Shown here piece after piece: positions 18,771-27,472 of a stretch of 64,000 nucleotides of DNA. Both the position numbers and the translations under genes were made by a program. Under the pieces are notes generated by a model. That model searched no databases. It had not been told where the DNA came from and saw nothing but the letters and a program-made list of their open reading frames with translations. Source of the DNA: an uncultured Bacteroides sp. (GTDB taxonomy: Bacteria; Bacteroidota; Bacteroidia; Bacteroidales; Bacteroidaceae). The stretch's first letter is position 1. Each line of letters begins with the position of its first letter. Location: NCBI RefSeq assembly GCF_963678425.1, contig NZ_OY782855.1, forward strand, positions 1,426,001 through 1,490,000, in the 5' to 3' direction.

Positions 18771-19439
18771 ATGAGTATTAAAAGCAATTTACTGGATGTA
18801 CTTTCTCAACTCCCCGCAGGAGTTAGATTAGTCGCTGTTTCCAAATTCAATCCCAAAGAATCAATAGTTGAGGCTTATGAGGCGGGACAACGGATATTCG
18901 GAGAAAGTAAAGTGCAGGAAATGACAGAAAAATATGAGTCTCTGCCTAAAGATATTGAATGGCACTTTATCGGTCATCTACAAACGAATAAGATAAAGTA
19001 CATCGTTCCTTATGTATCTATGATTCATGCTATTGACAGTTATAAGCTATTATGTGAGGTCAATAAGCAGGCTGAAAAAGCAGGACGGGTAATCCCCTGC
19101 CTGCTTCAGATTTATATTGCACAGGAAGACACTAAATTTGGCTTTAGTTTTGATGAATGCAAAGAAATGCTGGCCCTTAAAGAATGGAAAGAACTTACTC
19201 ATGTTTCTATTCATGGATTAATGGGTATGGCAACAAATACAAATTCCACTAAACAAATTGAAAGTGAATTTTGTTCTTTAAATGGCTTCTTTAACGAGAT
19301 AAAGCAAACATTCTTTGCACAGGACCAGAATTTTAAAGAATTATCAATGGGCATGTCTCATGATTATCCTCAGGCAATAGCATCAGGGAGCACTCTTATC
19401 CGCGTAGGAAGTAAGATATTCGGAGAAAGGATTTACTAA
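18771..19439 (+). CDS. YggS/PLPBP family pyridoxal-phosphate-binding protein
   Basis: A 222-residue protein of the YggS (PROSC/PLPBP) family, which binds pyridoxal 5'-phosphate and helps control its free level and amino acid balance; it has no known catalytic activity. The PLP lysine lies in LVAVSKFNP near the N-terminus. FGESKVQE, WHFIGHLQTNK and the C-terminal ELSMGMSHDYPQAI and GSTLIRVGSKIFGERIY are family signatures. The frame extends 20 codons upstream into the previous gene, but the ATG at 18771 gives the normal length and lies four bases after the preceding stop. It probably shares a transcript with both neighbours. Confidence 0.93.
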   Translation: MSIKSNLLDVLSQLPAGVRLVAVSKFNPKESIVEAYEAGQRIFGESKVQEMTEKYESLPKDIEWHFIGHLQTNKIKYIVPYVSMIHAIDSYKLLCEVNKQAEKAGRVIPCLLQIYIAQEDTKFGFSFDECKEMLALKEWKELTHVSIHGLMGMATNTNSTKQIESEFCSLNGFFNEIKQTFFAQDQNFKELSMGMSHDYPQAIASGSTLIRVGSKIFGERIY

Positions 19440-19451
19440 TTAGCTTAAATT

Positions 19452-20429
19452 ATGGTGGATTTAAAAACGAAATTTGCGGGATTGCAGTTAAAGAATCCTA
19501 TCATTATCAGCAGTTCAGGACTGACTAATAGTGCTGATAAAAATGAGAAACTGGAAATGGCCGGTGCGGGTGCCATTGTACTGAAATCGCTTTTTGAGGA
19601 ACAAATCACACAAAGAGCTCAACAATCTCACGAGCAGGCATATTATTCTGAAGGGGGTAATTTTCTGAATGAACAACTGAACAAGCAAGACTTAACTGAT
19701 TATTTAAAACTTATTCAGGAAAGTAAAAAACGTTGTTCAATTCCCATTATTGCCAGCATAAACTGCTGTTCAAGCAAAGATTGGGTAGAATTTGCACGTA
19801 AAATTGAACTTGCCGGAGCGGATGCTCTTGAGCTGAACATTTTAAGTATTCAGGCATCTCCTTATTATGAATGCGGTGAATTTGAAAACCGGCATATTGA
19901 TATATTAACCAATGTCAAGAGCCGGGTACGGATTCCTGTTATCATGAAGCTCGGTACGCATCTTACTAACCCTGTAGCTTTAATCAACAAGTTAAGAGTC
20001 AATGGCGCAGAAGGAATTGTTCTGTTCAATCGGTTATACCAAACAGACATTGATATAATGAAGTTAGAATATATATCAGGAGAATTATTAAGTTCGCCGT
20101 CGGATATAACCCCTTCTTTACGTTGGATTGGAATGTCATCAGCAATTGTTAGCAATATTGATTATGCAGCTTCGGGAGGAGTGCACAATGGTTCAGCTGT
20201 TATTAAATCTATTTTAGTGGGAGCTTCCGCAGTAGAGGTTTGCAGTGCTGTTTATAAAACAGGAAATCAATGCATTCGTCCAATGCTCCAATCTCTGGAA
20301 AAATGGATGGAAAGCAAAGGTTACGAAAGTATTTCTCAATTCAAGGGGTTAATGAAAGCTAAAGATGTAAATTGTGCAAGCATGTACGAACGGACTCAAT
20401 TCCTTCGTTATTTTAGTGAAAGAGATTAA
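19452..20429 (+). CDS. Dihydroorotate dehydrogenase-like flavoprotein
   Basis: A 325-residue TIM-barrel protein of the dihydroorotate dehydrogenase superfamily. MVDLKTKFAGLQLKNPIIIS is the typical start of class 1 enzymes. The barrel strands IIASINCCSS, LELNIL, PVIMKLGTHLTN and the FMN-phosphate-binding region IDYAASGGVHNGSAVIKSIL are visible. Bacteroidales carry such a PyrD-like protein besides the true PyrD. The catalytic base and orotate-binding Asn pattern are not convincingly those of PyrD, so the substrate is open. It starts 12 bases after the yggS-like gene and ends in a very strong hairpin. Confidence 0.85.
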   Translation: MVDLKTKFAGLQLKNPIIISSSGLTNSADKNEKLEMAGAGAIVLKSLFEEQITQRAQQSHEQAYYSEGGNFLNEQLNKQDLTDYLKLIQESKKRCSIPIIASINCCSSKDWVEFARKIELAGADALELNILSIQASPYYECGEFENRHIDILTNVKSRVRIPVIMKLGTHLTNPVALINKLRVNGAEGIVLFNRLYQTDIDIMKLEYISGELLSSPSDITPSLRWIGMSSAIVSNIDYAASGGVHNGSAVIKSILVGASAVEVCSAVYKTGNQCIRPMLQSLEKWMESKGYESISQFKGLMKAKDVNCASMYERTQFLRYFSERD

Positions 20430-20445
20430 AATTTGTAACATACAA

Positions 20446-20505
20446 CTACAATGACTAAGGCTCCGTTATAATAAATTGGTTATAACGGAGCCTTAGTCGT
20501 TGTAG
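20446..20505 (+). terminator. Long 26-bp hairpin after the DHODH-like gene
   Basis: CTACAATGACTAAGGCTCCG (20446 onward, continuing to 20471) pairs with the stretch at 20480-20505. The inner 19 bases are perfect; the outer 7 include one G-U pair. The loop is 8 bases. The arm is about twice as long as usual for a terminator and the following bases (CTCTTATTTAT) are only moderately T-rich. Termination is the simplest role, since it lies 17 bases after the stop codon. Confidence 0.7.
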
Positions 20506-20571
20506 CTCTTATTTATAGCTGGTTTATAAGTATCCCATATTGGTCTGAATTCCACTTTTTTCTAATTTTAA

Positions 20572-20602
20572 TTTGTAATACGAATAGAAAGATCTATATT
20601 TG
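20572..20602 (+). promoter_or_regulatory. Promoter of the acyl-CoA synthetase gene with overlapping inverted repeat
   Basis: TTTG at 20572-20575 and TATATTTG at 20595-20602 are 19 bases apart, a full match to the Bacteroidetes consensus. An inverted repeat TTGCACA (20600-20606) ... TGTGCAA (20620-20626) begins inside the -7 box and ends five bases before the ATG at 20632. The leader is therefore only about 24 bases and almost wholly within this dyad, which could be an operator or could mask the ribosome-binding region. Confidence 0.75.
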
Positions 20603-20631
20603 CACAATTTTTAAAAAAATGTGCAAATAAG

Positions 20632-22290
20632 ATGGAACAAAGTTTTATAGCATTCATAGAAGATAGTATAAAAAAGAATTGGGATTTAGACGCCCTGACT
20701 GACTATAAAGGAGCTACTCTTCAATATAAAGATGTAGCCCGGAAAATTGAAAAGTTACACATCATTTTAGAAGAGAGTGGAATTAAAAAGGGCGATAAGA
20801 TCGCTATTTGCGGAAGAAACAGTTCTTTTTGGGCTGTAACCTTTCTATCCGTAGTGACTTACGGAGCGATTGCTGTTCCTATTCTTCACGAATTTAAGGC
20901 AGACAATGTACACAGCATTGTAAACCATTCTGAAGCTAAACTTCTTTTTGTTGGAGATGTGGTTTGGGAAAATCTGAATGAATCGGCAATGCCATTACTT
21001 GAAGGCATTATATTGATGACAGATTTCTCGGTACCTGTTTCCCGCTCAGAAAAGCTAACGCATGCCCGCGAGCATCTGAATGAGATGTTCGGACAAAAAT
21101 ATCCTAAGAATTTCCGTCAGGAACACGTTTCGTATCATAAAGACAAGCCCGAAGAACTGGCTGTTATCAATTATACATCGGGAACCACCAGCTATTCAAA
21201 GGGGGTAATGTTACCCTACCGTAGTTTCTGGTCAAATCTGCTTTTTGCGCATGAAGTACTGACTTTGAAGCCAGGAGATAAGATTGTATCCATGCTCCCT
21301 ATGGCTCATATGTATGGAATGGCTTTTGAATTCCTTTATGAATTTTCCGTTGGCTGTCAGATATATTTCTTAACACGAATGCCAAGTCCAAAGATCATCT
21401 TCCAGGCATTTGCTGAAGTTAAGCCTAGTCTTGTGATTGCGGTACCTCTAATTATAGAAAAAATCATTAAAAAGAGCATCTTGCCTAAGCTGGAAACTCC
21501 GGCTATGAAGATTTTAATGAAGGTTCCTATCATTAACGATAAAATAAAAGCATCTGTTCGTGAGCAAATGATTAAAGCCTTTGGCGGTAATTTCTATGAA
21601 ATTATTGTTGGTGGTGCGGCTTTCAATAAGGAGATCGAACAGTTCCTTAAAATGATTGAATTCCCTTATTCCGTGGGATACGGAATGACGGAATGCGGAC
21701 CTATTATTTGTTACGAAGATTGGCAACGATTCAAAATGGGATCGTGCGGTAAAGCTGCTCCCCGAATGGAAGTAAAGGTACTTTCACCAGATCCTGAAAA
21801 TATAGTGGGAGACATTATTTGTCGCGGAGCCAATGTAATGCTGGGCTATTACAAAAATGAAGAGGCTACTGCACAAGTTATAGACAAAGACGGATGGCTT
21901 CATACTGGTGACCTGGGAGTTATCGACGCGGATGGAAATGTTACCATCAAAGGTCGTAGCAAGAACATGCTTCTTGGCGCATCGGGACAAAACATTTATC
22001 CGGAAGAGATAGAAGATATGTTGAACAACCTTCCTTATGTATCTGAATCTATTATTGTTCAACAAAGTGAAAAGCTAGTGGGACTTGTATATCCCGATTT
22101 CGATGATGCATTTGCTCATGGTCTCACAAATAAAGATATAGAAAGAGTGATGGAAGAAAACCGTGTGGAACTAAACTCTATGCTTCCATCTTACAGTCAG
22201 ATCTCGAAAATCAAGATTTATCCTGAAGAGTTCGAAAAAACACCAAAGAAGAGCATTAAGAGATTCCTTTATCAGGAAGCTAAAGGATAA
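20632..22290 (+). CDS. AMP-binding long-chain acyl-CoA synthetase-like enzyme
   Basis: A 552-residue ANL-superfamily enzyme expected to activate a carboxylic acid with ATP and CoA. Motifs in order are VINYTSGTTSYSKGVM (ATP P-loop, with Tyr-Ser in place of the common Gly-x-Pro), VGYGMTECGPI, GWLHTGDLG, KGRSKNMLLGASGQNIYPEE, and the C-terminal catalytic Lys region EKTPKKSIKRFLYQE. No membrane span or carrier-protein domain is present. The gene stands alone between a full promoter and a strong terminator. Length and motifs favour medium- or long-chain fatty acids, but aryl acids cannot be excluded. Confidence 0.88.
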   Translation: MEQSFIAFIEDSIKKNWDLDALTDYKGATLQYKDVARKIEKLHIILEESGIKKGDKIAICGRNSSFWAVTFLSVVTYGAIAVPILHEFKADNVHSIVNHSEAKLLFVGDVVWENLNESAMPLLEGIILMTDFSVPVSRSEKLTHAREHLNEMFGQKYPKNFRQEHVSYHKDKPEELAVINYTSGTTSYSKGVMLPYRSFWSNLLFAHEVLTLKPGDKIVSMLPMAHMYGMAFEFLYEFSVGCQIYFLTRMPSPKIIFQAFAEVKPSLVIAVPLIIEKIIKKSILPKLETPAMKILMKVPIINDKIKASVREQMIKAFGGNFYEIIVGGAAFNKEIEQFLKMIEFPYSVGYGMTECGPIICYEDWQRFKMGSCGKAAPRMEVKVLSPDPENIVGDIICRGANVMLGYYKNEEATAQVIDKDGWLHTGDLGVIDADGNVTIKGRSKNMLLGASGQNIYPEEIEDMLNNLPYVSESIIVQQSEKLVGLVYPDFDDAFAHGLTNKDIERVMEENRVELNSMLPSYSQISKIKIYPEEFEKTPKKSIKRFLYQEAKG

Positions 22291-22320
22291 AAGGAATATT
22301 AAAGCCTGGAAACAGGATTG

Positions 22321-22439
22321 TTAAGGCAACATAACAGGATAGTTAAGGCAATATAACAGGAATAATTCATAAAAAGGTGTACACTTTATACATATGAAGT
22401 GTACGCCTTTTATTTATTAAGTCTACGCTTTACATTGAT
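22321..22439 (+). repeat. Copy B of the 119-base intergenic element
   Basis: Related in length, order and sequence to the element at 7433-7551. It starts TTAAGGCAACATAACAGG, repeats this unit about 22 bases later (TTAAGGCAATATAACAGG), includes the strong hairpin at 22372-22411 and ends GTCTACGCTTTACATTGAT. Here the hairpin arms are nearly perfect, whereas copy A keeps only a bulged version. Confidence 0.5.
22372..22415 (+). terminator. Terminator after the acyl-CoA synthetase gene
   Basis: AAAAGGTGTACACTT (22372-22386) pairs with AAGTGTACGCCTTTT (22397-22411), 15 bases with one G-U pair and a 10-base loop, followed by ATTTATT. The A-run before and T-run after make it usable in both directions. 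Confidence 0.85.
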
Positions 22440-22562
22440 TAGCTGTAGGTCTTTATCAAGATCTCTCATCAATAAATTGCTTATATATAAGGTTGTTTCA
22501 TAATAAATATGTAATATTGTGATACAATGTATGTAATACAGCAAAAAAAAACAGATCTACGA

Positions 22563-23864
22563 ATGAAATTAGCCTCACAGATTCTTACCATATTTGCAGC
22601 ATCGCTAATCTTATGCAGCATGTCAGGCAATGCTCAAAACAAATCCGGAGGGATAAACCTTTCCCTATGGAAAGAGATATCTACTCAACCATGTGATTCT
22701 TCTCAGACATCCTACTTTAATCTAGGGTTTGTTTCTAAAATAAATCAGCTAAAAGGTGTTGGTCTGAATTTGTTTTATTGCAATCCAGCAAATAGTGTTT
22801 ACGGAATTCAGGTATCCGGATTATCAAATATAGTAAAAGATTCCACGAAAGGACTCCAACTGGGCGGACTCACCAATATAACCGGAAACGATGCAACAGG
22901 AATCATAGGGTCGGGAATAGCGAATGTTACAGGAAACAATCTGCGAGGAATAGGAATCAGCGGACTGATGAATATAACCGGAAACGAAACAAAAGCATTA
23001 CTACTATCCGGATTTATGAACATCACAGGAAGCACCTCCTCCGGTGTTAACATTGCCGGACTTTTTAACCTTGAAAGTGGCGGAACATCAAAAGGGATAA
23101 AAATTGGCGGAATAGGAAATATTATCGGTTCCGGGCTTTCAGGAATCGCTGTGGGCGGACTGATGAATATTGCAGGAAATGAAATGAAAGGAATTCAGAT
23201 TGCTTCACTGATAAACATAACCGGAGGAAAAACAGATGGCCTTCAATTCTCAGGTTTGAGCAACGTGGGAATCAATGTCAACGGAATACAAATTGCAGGA
23301 TTAGGCAATGTAGCAAAGAACCTTAATGGAGGACAGATTAGTCTGGTAAACATGGCCAAGTATGCTACAAACGGGGTACAGGTTGGATTGGTAAATTATA
23401 GCAAAAGCGCTGCTAAAGCGAAGTTAGGCTTAGTGAATCTGAATCCGGATACCCGTTATCAGCTCATGATATTCGGGGGAAATACAACCAAAGGCAATAT
23501 TGCAATGCGCTTCAGAAATAATCTCTTTTACACAATTCTGGGATTAGGAAGCCATTACCTGGATTTTGGAAAAAGTTTCTCTGCAGCCGCCTTTTATCGT
23601 ACCGGTTTGGGATTCGAACTATCCAGAAACCTTTTCCTTAGTGGCGATATAGGTTATCAGCATATTGAGACTTTCGACAATAAGGGGGTGAACGATATTC
23701 CTGCAAGGATGTATTCACTTCAGGCACGAGCCAATATAGAATTCCAGCTAACAAAGAAATTCGGAGTTTTTGCTTCAGGAGGTTACGGGGTAACCAATTA
23801 TTATACAAAAAGCAAAAACTATGAGAAAAAGCCAATCGCAGAACTTGGTATTGTACTCTTTTAG
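22563..23864 (+). CDS. Secreted repeat protein (LA_2272-type surface repeats) with C-terminal barrel-like domain
   Basis: A 433-residue exported protein. The ATG at 22563 opens a clear signal peptide (MKLASQILTIFAASLILCSM); an ATG 12 codons upstream is less likely. The centre consists of about fourteen tandem units of 14-16 residues with the pattern G-hyd-x-hyd-G/S-G-hyd-x-N-hyd-T-G-N, for example GIGISGLMNITGNETK and GIQIAGLGNVAKNLNG. They resemble the 'LA_2272 surface repeat' described for Leptospira and Bacteroidetes and should stack as a beta-solenoid. The last 130 residues alternate polar and hydrophobic strands and end in ELGIVLF, like an outer-membrane barrel. Function is unknown; a surface location is inferred. 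It stands alone. Confidence 0.75.
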   Translation: MKLASQILTIFAASLILCSMSGNAQNKSGGINLSLWKEISTQPCDSSQTSYFNLGFVSKINQLKGVGLNLFYCNPANSVYGIQVSGLSNIVKDSTKGLQLGGLTNITGNDATGIIGSGIANVTGNNLRGIGISGLMNITGNETKALLLSGFMNITGSTSSGVNIAGLFNLESGGTSKGIKIGGIGNIIGSGLSGIAVGGLMNIAGNEMKGIQIASLINITGGKTDGLQFSGLSNVGINVNGIQIAGLGNVAKNLNGGQISLVNMAKYATNGVQVGLVNYSKSAAKAKLGLVNLNPDTRYQLMIFGGNTTKGNIAMRFRNNLFYTILGLGSHYLDFGKSFSAAAFYRTGLGFELSRNLFLSGDIGYQHIETFDNKGVNDIPARMYSLQARANIEFQLTKKFGVFASGGYGVTNYYTKSKNYEKKPIAELGIVLF

Positions 23865-23941
23865 GAAGCAGGAAAATGCAGAAAAAGAAATATATTACGC
23901 ATATTCTATCTATAAAAATAACCTATTCATAAAATAGTTCC

Positions 23942-23949
23942 TATCTTTG
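23942..23949 (+). promoter_or_regulatory. -7 box for the transporter gene
   Basis: TATCTTTG matches TAnnTTTG exactly; the -33 region has no clear TTTG. The leader would be about 30 bases, up to the ATG at 23984. Confidence 0.55.
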
Positions 23950-23983
23950 CGGCCCGATAAAACCAATAAAAGAAAAGATAAGC

Positions 23984-25645
23984 ATGGAATGGCTTGACAC
24001 ATTATTTATAAATCACTCGGCACTACAAGCTGTAGTTGTTGTATCACTTATTTCTGCCCTCGGACTTGCTCTGGGAAAAATTCATATCATGGGAATATCC
24101 CTGGGAGTAACATTCGTTTTCTTTGCAGGAATTCTGGCCGGGCATCTTGGACTTTCCATTGACCCTCAGATGCTTAATTATGCTGAAAGTTTCGGATTAG
24201 TTATATTTGTCTATTCTCTGGGGCTACAAGTAGGTCCCGGTTTCTTCAGTTCCTTTCGCAAAGGCGGCATGCAACTCAATATGCTGTCTCTTATTTTAAT
24301 AGCACTTGGCACTATATTAGCCATAATATGTCATCTCACAACAGGAGTTTCACTACCGGATATGGTAGGAATACTTTGTGGAGCAACAACAAACACCCCT
24401 GCCCTTGGTGCAGCCCAGCAAACATTACAACAAATGGGACTTCCATCAAGTGCTCCCGCACTTAGTTGCGCGGTGACTTACCCGTTAGGAGTTATGGGAG
24501 TGATTATTGCAGTTTTGCTGATACGAAAATTATTCGTTCGTAAAGAAGATCTGGCTGAGAAGGAACAAGACAATGCAAACAAAACATACATTGCCGAATT
24601 TCAGGTTTTTAATCCGGGAATATACGGCAAAAGCATAAAAGATATAGCTCATCTCAGCAGTATTAAGTTTGTTATTTCCCGACTTTGGAGAGACAATAAG
24701 GTAACTATTCCAACCTCTGAAAAGATTTTGCAAAAAGGAGACCGACTACTTGTTATCACTTCTGAAAAAGATGTAGAGGCAATGACCGTTCTGTTTGGAG
24801 AACAAGAACATACAGACTGGAACAAAGACGATATAGACTGGAATGCTATTGACAGTCAGCTCATTTCTCAGCGCATAATTGTGACTCGTCCGGAGATAAA
24901 TGGTAAAAAGCTTGGTTCACTTCGTCTGCGAAATCATTACGGAATAAATATCAGCCGCGTTTATAGGGCTGGTGTACAACTTCTTGCCACCTCTGAACTG
25001 GTATTGCAAATGGGCGACAGACTGACAGTAGTTGGAGAAGCTGCTGCAATTCAAAATGTGGAAAAGGTTCTGGGTAATGCTGTTAAAAGTCTTAAAGAGC
25101 CAAATCTTGTAGCTGTTTTCATTGGCATCATCTTGGGTTTGGCATTAGGAGCCGTACCTTTAACCATTCCCGGAATAAGTGCTCCGGTAAAATTAGGATT
25201 GGCCGGTGGCCCTATCATTGTGGGTATCTTGATTGGAACCTTTGGTCCGCGGCTTCATATGGTTACTTACACCACACTTAGCGCAAATCTGATGCTTCGC
25301 GGATTAGGTCTTTCCATGTATCTGGCCTGTCTGGGGCTGGATGCCGGTGCTCATTTCTTTGAAACAGTAGTTCGTCCTGAAGGAGCTCTTTGGATTGCTC
25401 TAGGTTTTGCCATCACCTTTGTTCCGGTAGTTATAACAGGACTCATTGCGTTAAAAGTGATGAAAGTGGACTTTGGCTCGGTATCGGGCATGCTCTGCGG
25501 AAGTATGGCAAACCCAATGGCTTTGAACTATGTGAATGACACCATTCATGGAGACAACCCATCAGTGTCTTATGCAACAGTCTATCCGCTAAGTATGTTC
25601 TTAAGAGTTATTATTGCTCAGGTTATTCTGATGTTTTTTCTATAA
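23984..25645 (+). CDS. AspT/YidE-type transporter with two TrkA-C domains
   Basis: A 553-residue membrane protein with the AspT/YbjL/YidE layout: about five membrane segments, a cytoplasmic insert with two RCK_C (TrkA-C) domains around residues 205-285 and 290-365, then about six more segments. The duplicated membrane signature CGATTNTPALGAAQQ in the first half is matched by CGSMANPMALNYV in the second. Well-studied AspT exchanges aspartate for alanine, whereas the YidE branch has no settled substrate. The RCK_C domains suggest gating by a small ligand such as a nucleotide. The gene stands alone and is convergent with the lipoprotein gene at 25660. Confidence 0.88.
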   Translation: MEWLDTLFINHSALQAVVVVSLISALGLALGKIHIMGISLGVTFVFFAGILAGHLGLSIDPQMLNYAESFGLVIFVYSLGLQVGPGFFSSFRKGGMQLNMLSLILIALGTILAIICHLTTGVSLPDMVGILCGATTNTPALGAAQQTLQQMGLPSSAPALSCAVTYPLGVMGVIIAVLLIRKLFVRKEDLAEKEQDNANKTYIAEFQVFNPGIYGKSIKDIAHLSSIKFVISRLWRDNKVTIPTSEKILQKGDRLLVITSEKDVEAMTVLFGEQEHTDWNKDDIDWNAIDSQLISQRIIVTRPEINGKKLGSLRLRNHYGINISRVYRAGVQLLATSELVLQMGDRLTVVGEAAAIQNVEKVLGNAVKSLKEPNLVAVFIGIILGLALGAVPLTIPGISAPVKLGLAGGPIIVGILIGTFGPRLHMVTYTTLSANLMLRGLGLSMYLACLGLDAGAHFFETVVRPEGALWIALGFAITFVPVVITGLIALKVMKVDFGSVSGMLCGSMANPMALNYVNDTIHGDNPSVSYATVYPLSMFLRVIIAQVILMFFL

Positions 25646-25659
25646 CGAGTTTATACTTA

Positions 25660-26433
25660 CTATTTTTCATTCAACATAATCAAATGAAGATCTTTTGAGA
25701 CATCTTCAACTATATTCTTGGTAGCAAATGAAAGGCATTGCGCCATAGTATTAACACATACTTCCGTATGAGGAGCAACATCAGAATCATTTCTGCTGCA
25801 AACTTGCCTGTAAGTTGTAGTGTAAACTTTATGGTTAATTACTCTTCCGTCAAAACTTAAAGTAACATCAAGATTGAGCATTGTATTTGCCGGACGAACT
25901 TTATAATTGGTAAATTCCATATAATGACCAAATTCAAGGTTATCATCAAACCACAGAATTGAAGTATCATTGAATTTAATCCCTGATGATGTTTCACAAC
26001 GCGCTACTTTTACATCGAGAATGTAATTGTCTTTTTCGCTTACAGAATCAGTTCTTTCAAAAAGATTAAAACATGTACTGTTATTGCATTCTGTAATAAG
26101 TGCCTTAGTAAGGAACTCCCTGAAATTCATGCTAAGAGACCCTTCGCCTAATTTCACATTAAAGCTTTCGCCCAAATAGTTCACTAATATCAGAGGAATT
26201 ACTAGAGTGGATTTTCTTTTTACTGTAGTTTCATAATCCAGATTTGAATAATCTATAAAGTTCAGATAAATATCATGTTTTATGCTATCTGAATAGACAG
26301 GAGTTGTTAATTCATAAAAGAGATCCGAACGTATTGTACGAATCTCTCTCTGAAGAGTTTTACTGCTGTTGCATGAACTAAGAAACAATAATAAGATTGT
26401 AAATCTGAGTATCTGTGATGCAGTTTTTCTCAT
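25660..26433 (-). CDS. Unrecognised lipoprotein at the end of the ECF/FecR/TonB operon
   Basis: I do not recognise this 257-residue protein. It has a lipoprotein signal, RFTILLLFLSSCNSSK, so it is probably attached to a membrane by the Cys at residue 21. The rest looks like a beta-rich soluble domain with several further cysteines (ITECNNSTC, ARCETS, QVCSRN, EVCVNTMAQC), which may form disulfides in the periplasm. It follows the DUF4249 gene by 29 bases on the same strand and so is likely part of the surface signalling operon. It could be a periplasmic or surface partner of the receptor. The 3' end is 14 bases from the convergent transporter gene. Confidence 0.7.
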   Translation of the reverse strand: MRKTASQILRFTILLLFLSSCNSSKTLQREIRTIRSDLFYELTTPVYSDSIKHDIYLNFIDYSNLDYETTVKRKSTLVIPLILVNYLGESFNVKLGEGSLSMNFREFLTKALITECNNSTCFNLFERTDSVSEKDNYILDVKVARCETSSGIKFNDTSILWFDDNLEFGHYMEFTNYKVRPANTMLNLDVTLSFDGRVINHKVYTTTYRQVCSRNDSDVAPHTEVCVNTMAQCLSFATKNIVEDVSKDLHLIMLNEK

Positions 26434-26462
26434 AAGTCATTCTATTTTATATTCATTTCAGG

Positions 26463-27467
26463 TTACTGAGCATTCCAGTTGAACACCTGAATTGTTCTGC
26501 TGTTTTCCGTGCTAAAGCCTAATATGCCAATACCTCCGTTGATGTTGGTAGGTAAATGAACCGGCTCTGATAAGATATCATCATCGGAATTATCAATAGA
26601 CCGATTAAGTGCCTGAAGATAATAATATTCTGCTTTTGAAATACATTGCAAATATACAGTAACACTGATTGATTCTTGCTTTATATTTTGATAATAATAA
26701 TATGAAGAAGAAGTATTTTCCGGACTAACAGTCATTGTATATTCGCTATTCAGGAAACGTGAGTCATCAAAAACACCATACGTATTTGATGGAGAAGAAG
26801 TAGTATAAATTCCATTTTCCTCATCATCTACAGTGGTGGGCCTTCCATCTGTTAGAACCACATCTTCTCTGGATACAAAACCATAATCATACGAATCAAC
26901 GGTTTCGTCTTTTCCCGTTGTTTCATTTACAAAAACACATGTTTTCTTATTCTCAACAATAATCCTGTAATAACTATCCTTATCGGGAATGTCTTTAAAT
27001 GTAACTTTAAAGCGAAGAAAAGGCGAATAGGAATCATATTTGTTTTTCATTCTAACGCTTGCCGTATCAATTTTTATTATGCTTGGCCGGTCTGGAACAG
27101 TTTCTTCTCCCCACGCATGATATTTACCATCTTTTGTTGAAGCTTCAATCTTAACTTTGTCGCCCGGCTTAAAAGTTGATTTAACAAGAAACGATTTTAC
27201 TTTGGGGGTACTGCTGGAATCAGCAATACTTTCAGGCATTTCCTTCAGCACTCCGTTAACATAAAGATTAACTGAAACATCGTTAATCGTTTCTATATCG
27301 TACTTTCCTGTCAGACTTATAAAAATTCTATTCTCCAAACAATCTGTATTTATAAGAGCGTTGATAACCATTTTGCTCTCAGTGTCTTTTACATCAAAAG
27401 GAATTTCGTTAGTACATGCTGTCAATAATAACAGAAGGACAGGGATGATTATAATATATTTCTTCAT
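26463..27467 (-). CDS. DUF4249 surface lipoprotein, partner of the TonB receptor
   Basis: A 334-residue lipoprotein (MKKYIIIIPVLLLLLTACTN) of the DUF4249 family, seen in the typical start IPFDVKDTESKMVINALINT and in the alternating beta strands that follow. DUF4249 genes very often follow STN/plug TonB-dependent receptors in Bacteroidetes, as here, where only five bases separate the two. By analogy with SusD they are thought to sit on the cell surface over the receptor, but no substrate has been assigned from sequence. Confidence 0.85.
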   Translation of the reverse strand: MKKYIIIIPVLLLLLTACTNEIPFDVKDTESKMVINALINTDCLENRIFISLTGKYDIETINDVSVNLYVNGVLKEMPESIADSSSTPKVKSFLVKSTFKPGDKVKIEASTKDGKYHAWGEETVPDRPSIIKIDTASVRMKNKYDSYSPFLRFKVTFKDIPDKDSYYRIIVENKKTCVFVNETTGKDETVDSYDYGFVSREDVVLTDGRPTTVDDEENGIYTTSSPSNTYGVFDDSRFLNSEYTMTVSPENTSSSYYYYQNIKQESISVTVYLQCISKAEYYYLQALNRSIDNSDDDILSEPVHLPTNINGGIGILGFSTENSRTIQVFNWNAQ

Positions 27468-27472
27468 AATAT

